This document shows positions 23,084 to 24,131 of a stretch of 24,131 bases of DNA, piece by piece. This stretch comes from a bacterium (GTDB lineage Bacteria; Patescibacteriota; Minisyncoccia; Moranbacterales; DUUL01): assembly GCA_030626045.1 (NCBI GenBank), contig DAOUPS010000004.1, forward strand, positions 1 to 24,131. The letters run 5' to 3'. The position numbers and the translations under genes are program-made. Below the pieces are notes generated by a model. It did not search any database, had not been told where the DNA came from, and was given only the letters and a program-made list of their open reading frames with translations. Numbering within the stretch: position 1 is the first letter of the stretch; each line of letters begins with the position of its first letter.

Positions 23084-24131
23084 TTAGACTTTCAAAGCTA
23101 GGTTGGTAAATTCCGTGCTAGCCATTCTACTGCTGTACACTCTTTCCCTCCTTATTTCCTGCAGATACTCATAAGTTACTTCGGTAAAGCGCTTAATAAA
23201 TTCGCGCTCTAGAATTTCTGTGTCAATATGATAATCATCGCCGTATTTCTGCTTTAAACTGTTGTTGGCCATAAGCAATTTCCAAATTTTTGATCCCGGA
23301 AGCGGCGTACAAATATTCCAATAGGAAATCTCAGTTTGACATAATTCACGCACTTGATCACTGATTTGAATTGTTTTTTGAATTGATACTCGAGTCTCTC
23401 CGATCAATCCTAAAACATACGCGTCAGCTAGAGAAATATTGGCCTGGCCAAGTCTTTTAGCGGCTTTTAATATTTCTTTGCCTGAATAATTCTTGCCATT
23501 CTGTCTGATAACCTTCTCATCTCCCGATTCAATCCCAAGTAGTACGGTTTTAACTCCTATCTTCTTTAATAGCAAGATATTTTCTTCTGTCATATCTTCC
23601 ACCCCGGCATAAACACGAAGCATGGGAACAGGCTTGCCTCTTTTTTCACAAAGATCAGCAAATTTTCTTAGCCACGCGCCACATATGTAATCATCGCTAA
23701 AATCAACAATGCAATCAATATGAAATTCTTGATGAAGACTGCTGTACTCATCCCAAGCTTTTTCAGGAGTGTAAAGACTTAGGATCTTATCGATCCGACT
23801 GCAAAAACTACAGCCTTCCCCGCGTACTCTCTTGGGACATCCTCTTTTCGTATAAACATTGGTTGGTCTGCTATAACCAAAGTTTCCGCCCGTATCTCTT
23901 TGGAATATTTCAATATGACGCTCAATATGAACACCCTTTAAAGACCTGCTTGGAACCGGCATTTCTTCCAAAGAGATATGATCAATGTCGGTAGGCATAT
24001 GTATCCTTCCTTTTTTATCTCGATACGCCAAATTTGGAACCTCGTTAAGCAGCTTGTTTTCCGCTAGCGCCAACATGGCTTTTTCCCCTTCAAACATCAC
24101 TACGAAATCAATGTTTTTATTGCCACACAAT
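23084..24131 (-). CDS. B12-binding-type radical SAM protein, N-terminus beyond window
   Basis: The frame is open to the window edge and the visible TTG at 24130 is probably internal. The visible 348 residues begin near the end of a cobalamin-binding-type domain (EGEKAMLAL, VPNLAYRDKKGRI, then LEEMPVPSRSL). They continue with a radical SAM barrel. The cluster cysteines are C98, C107 and C110, arranged as CX8CX2C instead of the usual CX3CX2C, inside RGCPKRVRGEGCSFC. Later motifs fit the barrel: VLLGIESGDEKV, then YVLGLIGET and the CTPLPGSKIW segment. Many such enzymes are methylases or act in complex lipid or cofactor synthesis; no substrate can be inferred. The gene ends before a strong terminator. 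Confidence 0.88.
   Translation of the reverse strand, partial: LCGNKNIDFVVMFEGEKAMLALAENKLLNEVPNLAYRDKKGRIHMPTDIDHISLEEMPVPSRSLKGVHIERHIEIFQRDTGGNFGYSRPTNVYTKRGCPKRVRGEGCSFCSRIDKILSLYTPEKAWDEYSSLHQEFHIDCIVDFSDDYICGAWLRKFADLCEKRGKPVPMLRVYAGVEDMTEENILLLKKIGVKTVLLGIESGDEKVIRQNGKNYSGKEILKAAKRLGQANISLADAYVLGLIGETRVSIQKTIQISDQVRELCQTEISYWNICTPLPGSKIWKLLMANNSLKQKYGDDYHIDTEILEREFIKRFTEVTYEYLQEIRRERVYSSRMASTEFTNLALKV

Noticed and set aside
1..24131. CRISPR array, prophage or complete insertion sequence
   Set aside because: No regularly spaced repeats, phage structural genes or transposase genes were found on either strand.

Overview
This AT-rich window looks like a chromosomal segment of a small-genome, uncultured-type bacterium. 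It most resembles Patescibacteria/CPR, but that placement is an inference from gene style, not a phylogenetic result. Supporting signs are compact housekeeping operons whose start codons mostly lack Shine-Dalgarno (SD) sequences, a pared-down type IV pilus cluster, a tRNA-Arg gene without encoded CCA, and many short orphan proteins. Most genes lie on the minus strand.

Layout. 1-1880: a radical SAM/SPASM protein (minus, cut by the window edge) diverges from a TrmB-type regulator (plus) across back-to-back promoters. 1896-6600: a four-gene minus operon for cell-envelope precursors and tRNA modification (polyprenyl glycosylphosphotransferase, MurC-like ligase, TsaE, phosphohexomutase). 6749-7336: an intact but enlarged RNase P RNA gene with clear promoter and terminator. 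7408-7992: Maf. 8188-9917: a self-contained accessory cassette. It has a very strong promoter, a leader with a Rho-independent terminator, a candidate type III hammerhead ribozyme, and three orphan genes with strong SD sites. 10098-12695: GalU, an RmlA-like nucleotidyltransferase and a membrane protein. 12954-14054: YchF on the plus strand. 14155-14680: an orphan gene directly behind tRNA-Arg(UCU). 14740-19073: type IV pilus genes (PilX-like, PilM, PilN, PilO, PilP-position protein) with a well-defined promoter and terminator; pilN is split by a frameshift at a run of seven A. 19117-20061: a secreted beta-helix protein. 20062-20557: gene-free DNA with palindromes and a sequence resembling the 3' end of an IS200/IS605 omega RNA. 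20558-24131: a small membrane protein, TraX, an SPFH protein and a B12-type radical SAM protein cut by the window edge.

The main discovery candidate is the hammerhead-like motif on the minus strand at 9607-9690. Its CUGAUGA and GAAA core segments, an AUC cleavage site and three helices can all be read directly. It sits just after a terminator and before genes of unknown function. Next in interest are the pilN frameshift, the pairing of a rebuilt RNase P P15 region with a CCA-less tRNA, the omega-RNA-like scar, and the split between SD-bearing accessory genes and SD-less core genes.
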